64,000 nucleotides of DNA from JAUWPO01 sp965603285. GTDB lineage: Bacteria > Chloroflexota > Anaerolineae > Anaerolineales > UBA4823. The notes under the pieces are model-generated. The model made no database searches and had not been told where the DNA came from. It saw nothing but the letters and a program-made list of their open reading frames with translations. A program made the translations under genes and the position numbers. Positions 33,997-43,870 of the stretch are shown here, one piece after another. Location of the stretch: assembly GCA_965603285.1 (NCBI GenBank), contig CBFDCK010000004.1, forward strand, positions 8,621-72,620, written 5' to 3'. Positions within the stretch are counted from its first letter, which is position 1. Each line of letters starts with the position of its first letter.

Positions 33997-36786
33997 ATGT
34001 CTAATCTAGAACAATTATCAAAACTTGGTCAGGCGGTATGGTTTGATTACATTCGCCGTTCTTTCATCACAGGTGGTGAACTACAAAAACTGGTCGATCA
34101 AGGTGTGCGTGGGGTCACGTCGAACCCTGCTATTTTCGAAAAGGCTATTGCTGGAAGCGCAGACTACGACCAGGATCTTAACATTCTAGTTGAAGCCGGA
34201 AAGTCGGTTGAAGAGATTTACGAAACCCTAACGTTAGAGGATATTCGCCACGCAGCCAACATTCTGCATCCGGTTTACGATCAATCTAACGGTGAGGATG
34301 GATATATCAGCCTGGAAGTTAGTCCAACACTGGCAAACGACACAAATGGCACGGTGGCTGAAGCTAGCCGTCTGTTCAATGAGCTCGACCGCCCAAATAT
34401 AATGATCAAAATACCAGCAACCCGGGCTGGCATCCCGGCAATTGAAATGGCTATCAGCAAAGGGATTAATGTCAACGTCACGCTGCTTTTCTCCCTCTTA
34501 CATTATGAGGCTACGGCTCAAGCTTATATCGCCGGCTTGGAAAAATACGCTGCCTCAGGTGGTGATGTTTCAAAAATCGCTTCGGTGGCATCCTTCTTCG
34601 TCAGCCGGGTTGATACGGCTGTAGACCGCGAACTTGAAAATCTTGGGGGATCAAGCCTGCAGGGAAAAATTGCCATAGCTAACGCAAAAATTGCTTACGC
34701 TCGCTTCAAGGAAATCTTCAGTGGTGAGCGGTGGGAAAAATTAGCTTCGCAGGGCGCACGTGTCCAGCGTCCCTTGTGGGCAAGCACCGGCACAAAAAAC
34801 CCGGCCTATTCTGATACGCTATATGTAGACAATTTGATCGGTCTTGATACGGTCAACACAGTTCCGCCAGCCACACTGCAATCCTTCCTCGATCATGGGA
34901 CCGTTTCCTCTACACTTGGAGTCGATATCGACGAAGCGCACCGCCAGTTGGCACAGCTCGCCAAGTTAGGCATCGATCTTGACGCCATCACACAAAAACT
35001 CCAAGATGACGGTGTGGCAGCGTTCTTAAAATCCTTTGAGGTCTTAATGGCAAGCATTGCCGGAAAGCGGGAAAAACTTCTCGCTGGATGGGGGCTAATA
35101 AGCGCTGATCTTTCTGGATATGAGGGTTTGGTTAATTCCGCCCTGTCCGAAATGGAAGAAGACCAGATCATGTCACGTATCTGGTCAATCGACCACACTG
35201 TTTGGAAACCCAAGCCGAAGGAGATTACAAACCGTCTGGGTTGGCTGCACATCACCGAAAAAATGCTGGAAGATCTGCCGCGCCTGCAATCCTTAGCAGA
35301 AAACGTGGGTTTGGAAGGCTACACTAACGCCCTCCTGTTGGGCATGGGCGGTTCAAGTCTGGCTCCCGAGGTTTTCCGTAATACTTACGGCGTTAGAAAA
35401 GGATATCTGGATCTCACCGTTTTAGACAGCACCGATCCAGATGCGGTGTTGAGTAAGGCGGAAAAACTAAACCCTTCCAAGACCCTGTTTATCGTTTCGA
35501 CAAAATCCGGCGGCACAGTAGAGACACTTTCATTTTTTAAGTTCTTTTACAACCGTGTTCTCGAGGCGGTCGGAGCGGAAAACGCCGGGGCACATTTCGT
35601 CGCCATTACCGACCCGGGCAGCCATCTCGCCGAGCTGGCTGAACAATACGAATTCCGGGCCACTTTTTTCAATGATCCCAATATAGGTGGTCGCTACTCC
35701 GCGCTCTCATACTTCGGTCTGGTACCGGCATCTCTGATTGGTATGGACGTGGAGCTGCTTCTCGAACGGGCTTCGAATATGGTCTGTAATTGCGAAGGAT
35801 GCAACAACCCAATATCCGGAGATAACCACGGAGCACATCTGGGCGCAATTTTGGGCGAACTTGCCAAAGCTGGACGAGATAAAGTGACCTTGATCACCTC
35901 GCCCGGCATCCGCAGTTTTGGTGACTGGCTGGAACAGCTCATCGCTGAAAGCACTGGCAAAGAAGGTAAAGGCATCTTGCCCGTGGTAGGCGAAACCGTT
36001 GGATCACCAGAGGTATACGGCGACGATAGACTCTTCGTTTATCTCAAACTGGAAGGAGACGAAACCTTCGATTCGACCCTAAAGGTCCTAGAAGATACCG
36101 GCAGCCCGGTTGTGCGCCTGAACCTGGATGATCTTTACGACCTGGGAGAGCAGTTCTTCCTGTGGGAAATGGCTACTGCTGTGGCAGGATATCGCCTGGG
36201 AATCAACCCATTCGACCAGCCCAATGTCGAGTCTGCAAAAGTGTTGGCCCGTAAAATGTTAACCGCCTACCAGGAAAATGGAAAGCTTCCAGTCTCAAAT
36301 CCTATTCTAGGTGCGGACGGCATCAGCGTATTCGGGGACGTTCAAGCCAACACACCTGAAAGTGCACTACAATCGTTTCTCTCTCAAGCCCAACCAGGCG
36401 CTTACATTGCACTGCAGGCTTTTGTCCAGCCGACGCAAGAGACTGACGCCGCCCTACTGCGACTGCGTACCAACCTGCGGGACGAGACAAAAATGGCAGT
36501 TACAAACGGCTACGGACCGCGTTTTCTGCACTCTACGGGTCAGCTGCACAAAGGCGATGCCGGTAGAGGTCTGTTTATCCAATTCACCTCTGACGGCGCC
36601 CAGGACGCCTCAATACCTGATGAGGCGGGCGCAAGCGAATCCTCGATCAACTTTGGGGTGCTTGAGATGTCGGCAGCGCTTGGCGACAACCAGGCACTGC
36701 TCGATGCTGGTCGAAAGGTTATTCGCTTCCACCTCGGGACGGATATTCTTGGGGGGCTGAACCTGTTATCAGAATCTTTAGTATGA
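33997..36786 (+). CDS. Bifunctional transaldolase / glucose-6-phosphate isomerase
   Basis: 929 residues. The start at ATG 33997 is chosen because GAGGAG lies just upstream and the TTG at 33982 would place that site inside the gene. Residues 1-360 are transaldolase, with 'GVTSNPAIFEKAI' and Schiff-base Lys138 in 'IMIKIPAT'. Residues about 400-929 are phosphoglucose isomerase, with 'LLGMGGSSLAPEV', 'VSTKSGGTVET' and a C-terminal domain. Such Tal-Pgi fusions are known. It connects the pentose phosphate pathway with glucose-6-phosphate/fructose-6-phosphate interconversion and follows glk by 24 bases. Confidence 0.95.
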   Translation: MSNLEQLSKLGQAVWFDYIRRSFITGGELQKLVDQGVRGVTSNPAIFEKAIAGSADYDQDLNILVEAGKSVEEIYETLTLEDIRHAANILHPVYDQSNGEDGYISLEVSPTLANDTNGTVAEASRLFNELDRPNIMIKIPATRAGIPAIEMAISKGINVNVTLLFSLLHYEATAQAYIAGLEKYAASGGDVSKIASVASFFVSRVDTAVDRELENLGGSSLQGKIAIANAKIAYARFKEIFSGERWEKLASQGARVQRPLWASTGTKNPAYSDTLYVDNLIGLDTVNTVPPATLQSFLDHGTVSSTLGVDIDEAHRQLAQLAKLGIDLDAITQKLQDDGVAAFLKSFEVLMASIAGKREKLLAGWGLISADLSGYEGLVNSALSEMEEDQIMSRIWSIDHTVWKPKPKEITNRLGWLHITEKMLEDLPRLQSLAENVGLEGYTNALLLGMGGSSLAPEVFRNTYGVRKGYLDLTVLDSTDPDAVLSKAEKLNPSKTLFIVSTKSGGTVETLSFFKFFYNRVLEAVGAENAGAHFVAITDPGSHLAELAEQYEFRATFFNDPNIGGRYSALSYFGLVPASLIGMDVELLLERASNMVCNCEGCNNPISGDNHGAHLGAILGELAKAGRDKVTLITSPGIRSFGDWLEQLIAESTGKEGKGILPVVGETVGSPEVYGDDRLFVYLKLEGDETFDSTLKVLEDTGSPVVRLNLDDLYDLGEQFFLWEMATAVAGYRLGINPFDQPNVESAKVLARKMLTAYQENGKLPVSNPILGADGISVFGDVQANTPESALQSFLSQAQPGAYIALQAFVQPTQETDAALLRLRTNLRDETKMAVTNGYGPRFLHSTGQLHKGDAGRGLFIQFTSDGAQDASIPDEAGASESSINFGVLEMSAALGDNQALLDAGRKVIRFHLGTDILGGLNLLSESLV

Positions 36787-36823
36787 ACGCAAAGCGATCT
36801 GATAACATGCGAGGCAAACGAGC

Positions 36824-37582
36824 ATGATCAGAGCGATGATCTTTGACCTCGATGGGACGCTGGTACAAACTGAGCGCCTTAAAGCGCTCTCTTACGCCAG
36901 CGCGATGACCGAACTTTGCTCATATGAAGTTGACGAAACAGAGATCGTAGAAGTGTTCAAAGAGGTCGTGGGCTTATCGCGCCGTGAAGTTGCAACGTAT
37001 CTGCTAAAAAGGTTTGAAGCAGAAAGTGCTGCCAGTCAGCACATGGATGAATTTGGTGTGAGCACGCCCTGGCAGGCTTATGTCCAGATGCGCATGCGCT
37101 ATTATGAAGACATGCTCGCTGACCCCGATGTCTTGCGTAACAACCAATGGCCGCATAACATGGCCCTGTTGGAAGAAGCCAGGAGGGCACAATGCAAAGT
37201 CGGTTTGGCGACCATGTCCCACTGTCCCCAGGTTCAGCGTGTACTTCAGGTGCTTAATCTGTCTGAGGCTTTCAATTTCATCGCCAGTCGCGACGATGTA
37301 GAGAACGGTAAACCTGATCCAGAGATATACCTGCTGGTCGCCAAAGAACTAGATGTCCCTCCCGAAGAATGCCTGGTTATTGAAGATTCGCCTACCGGCG
37401 TACAGGCAGCTCTAGCTGCCGGAATGTGGTGCATCGCGGTAACCACGCCTTTTACCCGTCAGTCAATGCACACCCAGAAGCTTTTGGATGAAAAGTGGGT
37501 CGTCGATGATCCATCCGCACTGCCTGAAGTTGTGAATCATATGATTACAGAGCGTAAAAAGGATCAATTAAAAATCCAATAA
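36824..37582 (+). CDS. HAD-superfamily sugar-phosphatase / beta-phosphoglucomutase-like protein
   Basis: 252 residues. Motif I 'MIFDLDGTLVQTE', motif II Thr in 'GLATMSHCP', Lys in 'ENGKPDPEIYL', and motif IV 'LVIEDSPTGVQAALAAG' are all intact. The large helical cap matches the beta-phosphoglucomutase/phosphatase subfamily. Position between tal-pgi and gnd suggests a sugar-phosphate substrate; mutase versus phosphatase cannot be decided. Confidence 0.85.
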   Translation: MIRAMIFDLDGTLVQTERLKALSYASAMTELCSYEVDETEIVEVFKEVVGLSRREVATYLLKRFEAESAASQHMDEFGVSTPWQAYVQMRMRYYEDMLADPDVLRNNQWPHNMALLEEARRAQCKVGLATMSHCPQVQRVLQVLNLSEAFNFIASRDDVENGKPDPEIYLLVAKELDVPPEECLVIEDSPTGVQAALAAGMWCIAVTTPFTRQSMHTQKLLDEKWVVDDPSALPEVVNHMITERKKDQLKIQ

Positions 37583-37783
37583 TGAATAGGTAGAACTTAG
37601 TCAATAAAATCCTGATGGATGTCGCAGAGAACTCTCGCAACGAGATTATTAACTCAGCTTCGCTCCAATCAGAGTGACAGTTCATCTTATTCTATGTGAC
37701 CGAGCAATAGAATATAAACCAATCAGATCTCAGTAGGGACATTAATCACATAGATTTTCATAAACTATCAAAGGAAAAAACAA

Positions 37784-38692
37784 ATGGAAATAGCAATGAT
37801 CGGACTAGGTAAAATGGGTGCTAATATGACCACCCGTATGCTGCGAGGCGGGCACAGTGTCGTAGCCTTTGACTTAAACGAGGATTCAATTCAGGCTGCC
37901 GAAGCACAGGGCGCTGACGGGGCCCGTACCCTGGATGAAATCATCACAAAGCTGGCTTCACCACGCGTTGTTTGGGTTATGGTCCCGGCTGGAAACCCAA
38001 CCGAAAGCACAATAACAGCGCTTGCGGATATATTATCCCCTGGTGACATAATCATCGACGGTGGCAACAGTAATTACAAAGACAGCATACGTCGCGCTGG
38101 AATGTTGGAGGAAAAGGGTATCTTTTTTGTGGACGTTGGCACCAGCGGCGGCGTTTGGGGTTTGGCTGAAGGATACAGTATGATGGTCGGCGGCGAAAGT
38201 GAAGCTGTGGATCGCATTCGCCCTGTACTGGAGACATTGGCTCCGGGACCTGACCTGGGCTGGGGGCATGTCGGTCCTGCGGGTTCTGGTCATTTCGTCA
38301 AAATGGTCCACAACGGGATCGAATACGGTCTGATGCAAGCCTACGCAGAAGGTTTTGAGATTATGCGTGCCAAAGAAGTATTCGGTCTGGATCTGCACCA
38401 AATCGCCGAAATCTGGCGCTTCGGCAGCGTCGTGCGTTCGTGGTTGCTTGATCTAACCGCAGATGCTCTGGCTGAAAATCCTGAGCTGGAGGGCATAAAA
38501 GACTGGGTTGCCGACAGCGGGGAAGGGCGCTGGACAGTATTTGAAGCCATTGACCTGGACGTGCCTGCACCAGTGATCACCCAAGCCCTTCAGGCTCGCT
38601 TCGTCAGCCGCCAGGAGGAGAGCTACGCCGCCAAATTGTTAGCCGCCATTCGCAACCAATTTGGTGGACACGCAATTAAACGAGAGGAATAA
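37784..38692 (+). CDS. gnd: 6-phosphogluconate dehydrogenase, decarboxylating (short type)
   Basis: 302 residues, the short GntZ/YqeC-like form. 'IGLGKMGANMTTRML' binds the nucleotide; the catalytic region 'GPAGSGHFVKMVHNGIEYGLMQ' (quoted in part) has Lys and His-Asn-Gly as in the family; 'DVGTSGGVWGL' is also typical. 'FDLNEDS' after the glycine loop hints at NAD rather than NADP. It oxidises 6-phosphogluconate to ribulose-5-phosphate. It precedes zwf by 8 bases. Confidence 0.93.
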   Translation: MEIAMIGLGKMGANMTTRMLRGGHSVVAFDLNEDSIQAAEAQGADGARTLDEIITKLASPRVVWVMVPAGNPTESTITALADILSPGDIIIDGGNSNYKDSIRRAGMLEEKGIFFVDVGTSGGVWGLAEGYSMMVGGESEAVDRIRPVLETLAPGPDLGWGHVGPAGSGHFVKMVHNGIEYGLMQAYAEGFEIMRAKEVFGLDLHQIAEIWRFGSVVRSWLLDLTADALAENPELEGIKDWVADSGEGRWTVFEAIDLDVPAPVITQALQARFVSRQEESYAAKLLAAIRNQFGGHAIKREE

Positions 38693-38700
38693 CTTCCATC

Positions 38701-40146
38701 ATGAACGATTTACCTACCACAATCCTGATTTTCGGCGCCTCCGGTGATCTGACCAGGCGCAAACTGATACCCGCACTGTACAATCTCAGGCGCAAAGGGC
38801 GCTTACCAGAAGACACAAACATCGTCGGTTACGCCCGCCGCCCTTACAACGATCAGGATTTCCGTACTCACATGCAGGATGGCGTTATGGAATTCAGCCA
38901 GAGCACTTATGACCCCGGATTGTGGGGGGCATTCGCTCCCTCACTGAGATACTTCCAGGGCGATTTATCCACGGGGCAGGATTTAGTACGGCTGCAGAAC
39001 TATCTTCAAAAACTCGAGAGCGGACCTGCGAACCGGCTTTTTTATCTCGCCACCTCACCCACCTTTTACGAACAAATCGTCAGCAATCTGGGCGCGGCTG
39101 GCATGGTATCCCAGGAAGCCGGTAAGCGTAATATCATCATCGAAAAACCCTTCGGCAGAGATCTATCATCCGCCCAGACTCTAAACCGTTCTATCCACAC
39201 AGTTTTTGACGAAAGTCAGATCTATCGCATCGACCATTATCTGGGTAAAGAGACCGCACAGAACATTCTATTCTTCCGGTTTGCTAACACCATCTTTGAG
39301 CCGGTCTGGAATCGCAACTATGTGGATAATATCCAGATCACAGTAGCCGAAACCGTGGGGGTTGGTCACCGGGCTGGATATTACGACACCTCCGGGGTCT
39401 TGCGGGATATGTTCCAGAACCACCTGCTGCAGCTCTTTGCCCTGGTGGCGATGGAACCACCTGCCTCATTCGAGGCCGATGCCCTGCGCAATGAAAAGGT
39501 TAAGGTACTGAGCGCCACTCGTCCCATCGCATTATCCGATACTGTGCGCGCCCAATACCAGGGCTACAGCGAGACGGAGGGCGTCACGCCTGATTCAAGG
39601 ACTCCTACCTTTGCGGCTCTTAAGCTGCATATCGACAACTGGCGTTGGCAGGGTGTGCCTTTCTACCTGCGCTCCGGTAAATACCTGGCGAAGAAAGTAA
39701 GTGAAATCTCGATCGAGTTCAAGCGTCCGCCTCACATGATGTTTGACCTTCCAACCAATTACGACTTCACACCTAACATCCTTTCACTGTGCATTCAACC
39801 CGATGAGGGTATGCATCTCAAATTTGAAATCAAAGTACCCGACTCTATCCAGGAATCACGATCGGTGGACATGGATTTCCATTACCTCGATGCCTTTAGC
39901 GAAACAGCCTTACCTGAGGCTTACGAACGGCTGCTTCTGGATGCGTTAAAGGGAGATGCCTCTTTGTTCGCGCGCAGCGACGGAATCGAACTTGCCTGGA
40001 AATTGATCGACCCGGTCATACAGGGTGATTCTACGCTAGAAGCAAATAAAATGGCTGTTTACGAGCCAGGCAGCTGGGGACCCGCAGGAGCTGACGATCT
40101 ATTAACTCGCGATGGGCGTGTATGGCGCCTGGGATGTGTACACTAA
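38701..40146 (+). CDS. zwf: Glucose-6-phosphate 1-dehydrogenase
   Basis: 481 residues. 'IFGASGDLTRRKLIPALYNL' is the coenzyme site, 'RIDHYLGKETAQN' the active-site signature with the catalytic His/Asp/Lys, and 'YDTSGVLRDMFQNHLLQL' follows as usual. First enzyme of the oxidative pentose phosphate pathway. It sits between gnd and pgl, completing the branch within one transcript direction. Confidence 0.97.
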   Translation: MNDLPTTILIFGASGDLTRRKLIPALYNLRRKGRLPEDTNIVGYARRPYNDQDFRTHMQDGVMEFSQSTYDPGLWGAFAPSLRYFQGDLSTGQDLVRLQNYLQKLESGPANRLFYLATSPTFYEQIVSNLGAAGMVSQEAGKRNIIIEKPFGRDLSSAQTLNRSIHTVFDESQIYRIDHYLGKETAQNILFFRFANTIFEPVWNRNYVDNIQITVAETVGVGHRAGYYDTSGVLRDMFQNHLLQLFALVAMEPPASFEADALRNEKVKVLSATRPIALSDTVRAQYQGYSETEGVTPDSRTPTFAALKLHIDNWRWQGVPFYLRSGKYLAKKVSEISIEFKRPPHMMFDLPTNYDFTPNILSLCIQPDEGMHLKFEIKVPDSIQESRSVDMDFHYLDAFSETALPEAYERLLLDALKGDASLFARSDGIELAWKLIDPVIQGDSTLEANKMAVYEPGSWGPAGADDLLTRDGRVWRLGCVH

Positions 40147-40156
40147 TACCCATAAG

Positions 40157-40936
40157 ATGATAGACATCAAAATATATCAGGATCGAGAAAGCCTCGCTCG
40201 GGCAGCGGCTGAACACATTATCGAATCAGGAACAACTGCGCTACAAAATCGAGACCGGTTCAGCCTCGCCTTAGCCGGCGGGTCGACGCCGAAAGCGGCT
40301 TATGAATTACTGGCGAGCGACGAGTATGCCCAGCGCTTGGACTGGAAGCGGATTCATATCTTCTGGGGAGACGAGCGCTGTGTGCCACCCGAACATCCAG
40401 ATAGCAACTACCGCATGGCGCACCAATCTCTCCTGGATCACGTCACCATCCCAGTAAAAAACATTCACCGCATGCGTGCGGAAGAGGAGCCCAAAAAAGC
40501 AGCCCTAGAATATGAAGGTTCTTTACGAACCTTCTTCTCCATACAGCATGATCACTCAAATGATCCAGATGTTGGGTCTGCTGGACTGAAATCCTTTGAC
40601 CTAGTCCTGCTAGGCATGGGCGATGATGGACACACAGCTTCGCTTTTTCCATCTTCGGATGCACTTAATGAATCCGTATGCTGGGTAACGGCGGTCGAAC
40701 ATACTAACCCGCCCCCACCTTTAGTTACGCGCCTCACCCTCACACTGCCCGCCATTAACGCCGCTGCGCAGGTGACTTTTTTAGTCGCCGGCGCGAGCAA
40801 GAGTCAGAGCTTGAAACACGTATTGTCCTCTCCAGACCAATCGTCACCCGCACTACCTGCCCAGTTCATCCAGCCGTTAAACGGGCGATTGCTCTGGTTA
40901 GTTGATGAGGCAGCATACTCAGGGAAATCAAAGTAG
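40157..40936 (+). CDS. pgl: 6-phosphogluconolactonase
   Basis: 259 residues from ATG 40157. An in-frame ATG at 40112 lies within zwf and would add 15 residues unlike the family, so it is not used. Motifs: 'LALAGGSTPKAAYELL', 'WGDERCVPPEHPDSNYRMA', and 'LLGMGDDGHTASLFPSS'. It hydrolyses 6-phosphogluconolactone between zwf and gnd. No good ribosome site precedes the ATG, in line with coupling to zwf 10 bases upstream. Confidence 0.94.
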   Translation: MIDIKIYQDRESLARAAAEHIIESGTTALQNRDRFSLALAGGSTPKAAYELLASDEYAQRLDWKRIHIFWGDERCVPPEHPDSNYRMAHQSLLDHVTIPVKNIHRMRAEEEPKKAALEYEGSLRTFFSIQHDHSNDPDVGSAGLKSFDLVLLGMGDDGHTASLFPSSDALNESVCWVTAVEHTNPPPPLVTRLTLTLPAINAAAQVTFLVAGASKSQSLKHVLSSPDQSSPALPAQFIQPLNGRLLWLVDEAAYSGKSK

Positions 40937-40956
40937 TAAGATACGATATAAACTGA

Positions 40957-41631
40957 ATGCGTACGAACGTTATCATCCCTGCCTTGAACGAGGCCGAAAG
41001 CCTGAAGCACGTTCTTTCAGAAATCCCCGATGAAGTAGTTTCTGAAGTAATCCTGGTGGATGGCGGCTCAACGGATGACACTGTGCGGATAGCAAAAGCT
41101 GGTGGCGCGCGGGTTGTTATTGAAAAGCAGCGCGGGTATGGAATCGCCTGCACAACCGGAGTGAATCACTCGGACGGGGATATACTGGTTTTTATGGACG
41201 GTGACGGTGCAGATAACCCCAGCCAGATTCCCGCATTAACCAATCCCATCCTGACCGGTCAAGCTGATATGGTACTCGGATCACGTTTGGCCGGCTATAT
41301 CACCCCGGGAACTATGCCCTGGCACCAGCGGGTGGGGAACCAGATCTCCGCTAGGTTAATTCATCTGCTGTACGAACTTCCCATCACAGACCTGAGCCCT
41401 TTCCGTGCTGTTAAGCGCGAAAAACTTCTCACGCTGGATCTTCAAGACATGACCTACGGATGGCCTACCGAAATGATCGTTAAAGCCGCTCGTCAGGAAT
41501 GGCGCATCCTTGAAATCTCCGTCAACTACCGGTCTCGTTTTGGCGGCAAATCAAAAATAAGCGGTACGATCCGGGGGACACTTCTTGCGACACTTCATAT
41601 CCTAAGTACAATCATATACTATTCGAGATAA
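40957..41631 (+). CDS. Family 2 glycosyltransferase (polyprenyl-phosphate sugar transferase type)
   Basis: 224 residues. 'VIIPALNEAESLKHVL', 'VDGGSTDDT', 'FMDGDGADNPSQI' with the metal-binding DxD, and 'DLSPFRAVKREKLL' are typical of DPM1/DPG-synthase-like GT-A enzymes. There is no C-terminal membrane anchor. It begins a + strand group with a DUF2064 protein and a polytopic mannosyltransferase-like protein, so it may supply a lipid-linked sugar for the latter. Confidence 0.88.
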   Translation: MRTNVIIPALNEAESLKHVLSEIPDEVVSEVILVDGGSTDDTVRIAKAGGARVVIEKQRGYGIACTTGVNHSDGDILVFMDGDGADNPSQIPALTNPILTGQADMVLGSRLAGYITPGTMPWHQRVGNQISARLIHLLYELPITDLSPFRAVKREKLLTLDLQDMTYGWPTEMIVKAARQEWRILEISVNYRSRFGGKSKISGTIRGTLLATLHILSTIIYYSR

Positions 41632-41681
41632 TAACAAACTCCCAAATTAATTTATTTATTCTTGACTTCAGATCCAACATC

Positions 41682-42362
41682 ATGAACGACACATCCCTGG
41701 TCATAATGGCCAAAAAGCCCATCGTTGGCTCCACTAAAACCCGGCTCTGCCCGCCGCTTTTACACCACCAAGCCAGCGCTCTTTACGAGGCACTTTTATT
41801 GGACACTATCGCTTTAGTGACAGAATTGAAAGGAGTCGACCTGGCAATCGCCGTAACACCGTCTGACTCCAGCAATTATTTTCAAACGATCACCCCGCCG
41901 GATGCATTACTGCTCCCCGTCGATTGCCCGGATATCGGCTCCTGCTTGAGCCAGGTGTTGGAAAAGCTTATCAATAAAGGCTACAAGAAAGCCTTCGCTA
42001 TAAACTCGGATGGTCCTTCTCTACCTCCAGACTACCTTCACCAGGCTGTCCGATCCCTGGACGATCGCGATCTCGTCCTGGGTCCAAGTGAAGACGGCGG
42101 TTACTACCTGGTAGGTGTCAAACGACATCTACCAGATGTGTTCATAGGAATCACCTGGAGCACCTCACTTGTACTGTCACAAACATTGTCCAAAGCTTCA
42201 AATCTGGGACTGCGGGTTGCACTGCTGCCGGAATGGTACGATATCGATACATGGGAAGACTTTATGCGCCTGGAGGCTGAGCTTGAGCATATACCGCCTG
42301 ATAGATTGATTTACACCCGCAGGTTCGCAGAGAGATTCTCTTTAAAAAACCGGCAAACATGA
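41682..42362 (+). CDS. DUF2064 / TIGR04282-type nucleotide-diphospho-sugar-transferase-like protein
   Basis: 226 residues. 'LVIMAKKPIVGSTKTRLCP' is the MobA/CofC-like nucleotide-binding opening, 'INSDGPSLPPDYL' the metal site, and 'LGPSEDGGYYLVG' the substrate loop. The family includes a glycosyltransferase annotation in arsenosugar biosynthesis, but most members are uncharacterised. Its stop overlaps the next gene by ATGA, and it follows a GT2 gene, supporting a role in glycoside assembly. Confidence 0.85.
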   Translation: MNDTSLVIMAKKPIVGSTKTRLCPPLLHHQASALYEALLLDTIALVTELKGVDLAIAVTPSDSSNYFQTITPPDALLLPVDCPDIGSCLSQVLEKLINKGYKKAFAINSDGPSLPPDYLHQAVRSLDDRDLVLGPSEDGGYYLVGVKRHLPDVFIGITWSTSLVLSQTLSKASNLGLRVALLPEWYDIDTWEDFMRLEAELEHIPPDRLIYTRRFAERFSLKNRQT

Positions 42363-43870
42363 ACCGCTATCAATCGGGTTACCTCTTAAGATTGGGCGGT
42401 CCATCATTTCTTGCGGCTGTGGTTTTGGCTGTCTGCTTTGCAGCCTACATCCCGCTGCCCAGCCTGAGGGGCTCCTATGTAGTTTCATTTTTAGCTTACT
42501 TCCTGATTGCGGCTGCTGCTTACGTATTGGCAGTGGCGCGCCTCAACCGCGACCGCCTTCCATTGACGGCAATCTGGGTATTTGCGATCTTGTTTCGCCT
42601 TATCCTGCTGGTAACCGATCCCACGCTCTCAGACGACGTATACCGCTATGTTTGGGACGGTCATTTGCTTAATCAGGGGATTAACCCTTTCTCCCTGCCA
42701 GTTAATTCCCCACTGCTAGATCGATATGACACTCTCCTTAGGGGTTTGGTCAATCATGATTGGATGGCATCGCCGTATCTGCCTGTCAGCCAATTATTTT
42801 TTGCACTCGTGAACCGGGTCACCCCGCAGAGCACACTGGCTTTCCAGGTTGGCGCTGTTATTTTTGATTTATCAACCGGCTGGCTGGTATTCGATATTCT
42901 GAGGATGCTCGGATTATCTCGCAACAAGGTTCTAATTTATTTGTGGAATCCCCTGGTAATCGTCGAATTTGCTCACGGCGCCCATATTGATGCGCTGATG
43001 ATCTTCCTGATGATGGCGGCATTCTGGTTCCTGGTGCGCTCCAAACCGGGGCAGCCAGGTGGAGACAGAAGTTGTTACTTATCGGCATTTGCTCTAGCTG
43101 GCTCAACATTGACCAAGGCGATCCCTGCCTTGCTGGTGCCACTTTTTGTACGAAGATGGGGATGGCGTCGTCTGGTCGTCTACTTTGCCCTGCTGTTGAG
43201 CCTGAGCGCCCTCTTCGCCGCTGGTGCTGGATGGGGTCTCAGCGGGCCCCTCGACGGCAGAGGGCTTTTTGGCGCCCTACGGATCTACTCCAGCTACTGG
43301 AACTACAACAGCGGGATTTACCACTGGCTTGAAGTATTGATAATGAGCAGCCAGACAGCCAACGCTATGTCTGGGGAGATTGCAGGAGACACGCCTATAC
43401 TTTTTGCAAAACTGTTCACCACAGTATTGACGGCGCTGATATCGTTAGCCAGCGGGTTTTGGGCCTGGAAACTCGATGATCCAGGTAAAGCCGACTTTAA
43501 CACGCGCAGCGTTTACCTTCTTCGCCTGACCGTTATCCCGTTAGGGGCTTATGTTTTGTTAACTACCACTGTCCACCCCTGGTATGTGACCCTCATCGTA
43601 CCTTTTCTACCTTTCCTGTACCCAGTTCGTGATGAAACTAACCTCACAGGGCGATTCGTGTGGCCCTGGATATATTTATCCATTGCCGTCTCGCTTTCTT
43701 ACCTGACTTATATCGACCCGCAGAATCTGCGTGAGTATCCCCTTGTAAGGCTCCTTGAATACCTTCCAATGTACCTGCTGTTCATTTGGGCAGCCATGCC
43801 GTTATTCCATCACAGATTTGGGCAGATCATTGATACAGGAATACTTTGGGAACGTATAAAACGCAGATAA
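42359..43870 (+). CDS. Polytopic GT-C-like mannosyltransferase
   Basis: 503 residues, about 11-12 membrane helices. 'DPTLSDDVYRYVWDGHLL' contains the acidic pair in the first extracellular loop typical of GT-C (GT87/PMT-like) enzymes using polyprenyl-phosphate sugars, followed by 'INPFSLP'. Overlaps the DUF2064 gene by 4 bases. Likely acts on the outer face of the membrane on a lipid or polysaccharide; acceptor unknown. Confidence 0.82.
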   Translation: MNRYQSGYLLRLGGPSFLAAVVLAVCFAAYIPLPSLRGSYVVSFLAYFLIAAAAYVLAVARLNRDRLPLTAIWVFAILFRLILLVTDPTLSDDVYRYVWDGHLLNQGINPFSLPVNSPLLDRYDTLLRGLVNHDWMASPYLPVSQLFFALVNRVTPQSTLAFQVGAVIFDLSTGWLVFDILRMLGLSRNKVLIYLWNPLVIVEFAHGAHIDALMIFLMMAAFWFLVRSKPGQPGGDRSCYLSAFALAGSTLTKAIPALLVPLFVRRWGWRRLVVYFALLLSLSALFAAGAGWGLSGPLDGRGLFGALRIYSSYWNYNSGIYHWLEVLIMSSQTANAMSGEIAGDTPILFAKLFTTVLTALISLASGFWAWKLDDPGKADFNTRSVYLLRLTVIPLGAYVLLTTTVHPWYVTLIVPFLPFLYPVRDETNLTGRFVWPWIYLSIAVSLSYLTYIDPQNLREYPLVRLLEYLPMYLLFIWAAMPLFHHRFGQIIDTGILWERIKRR

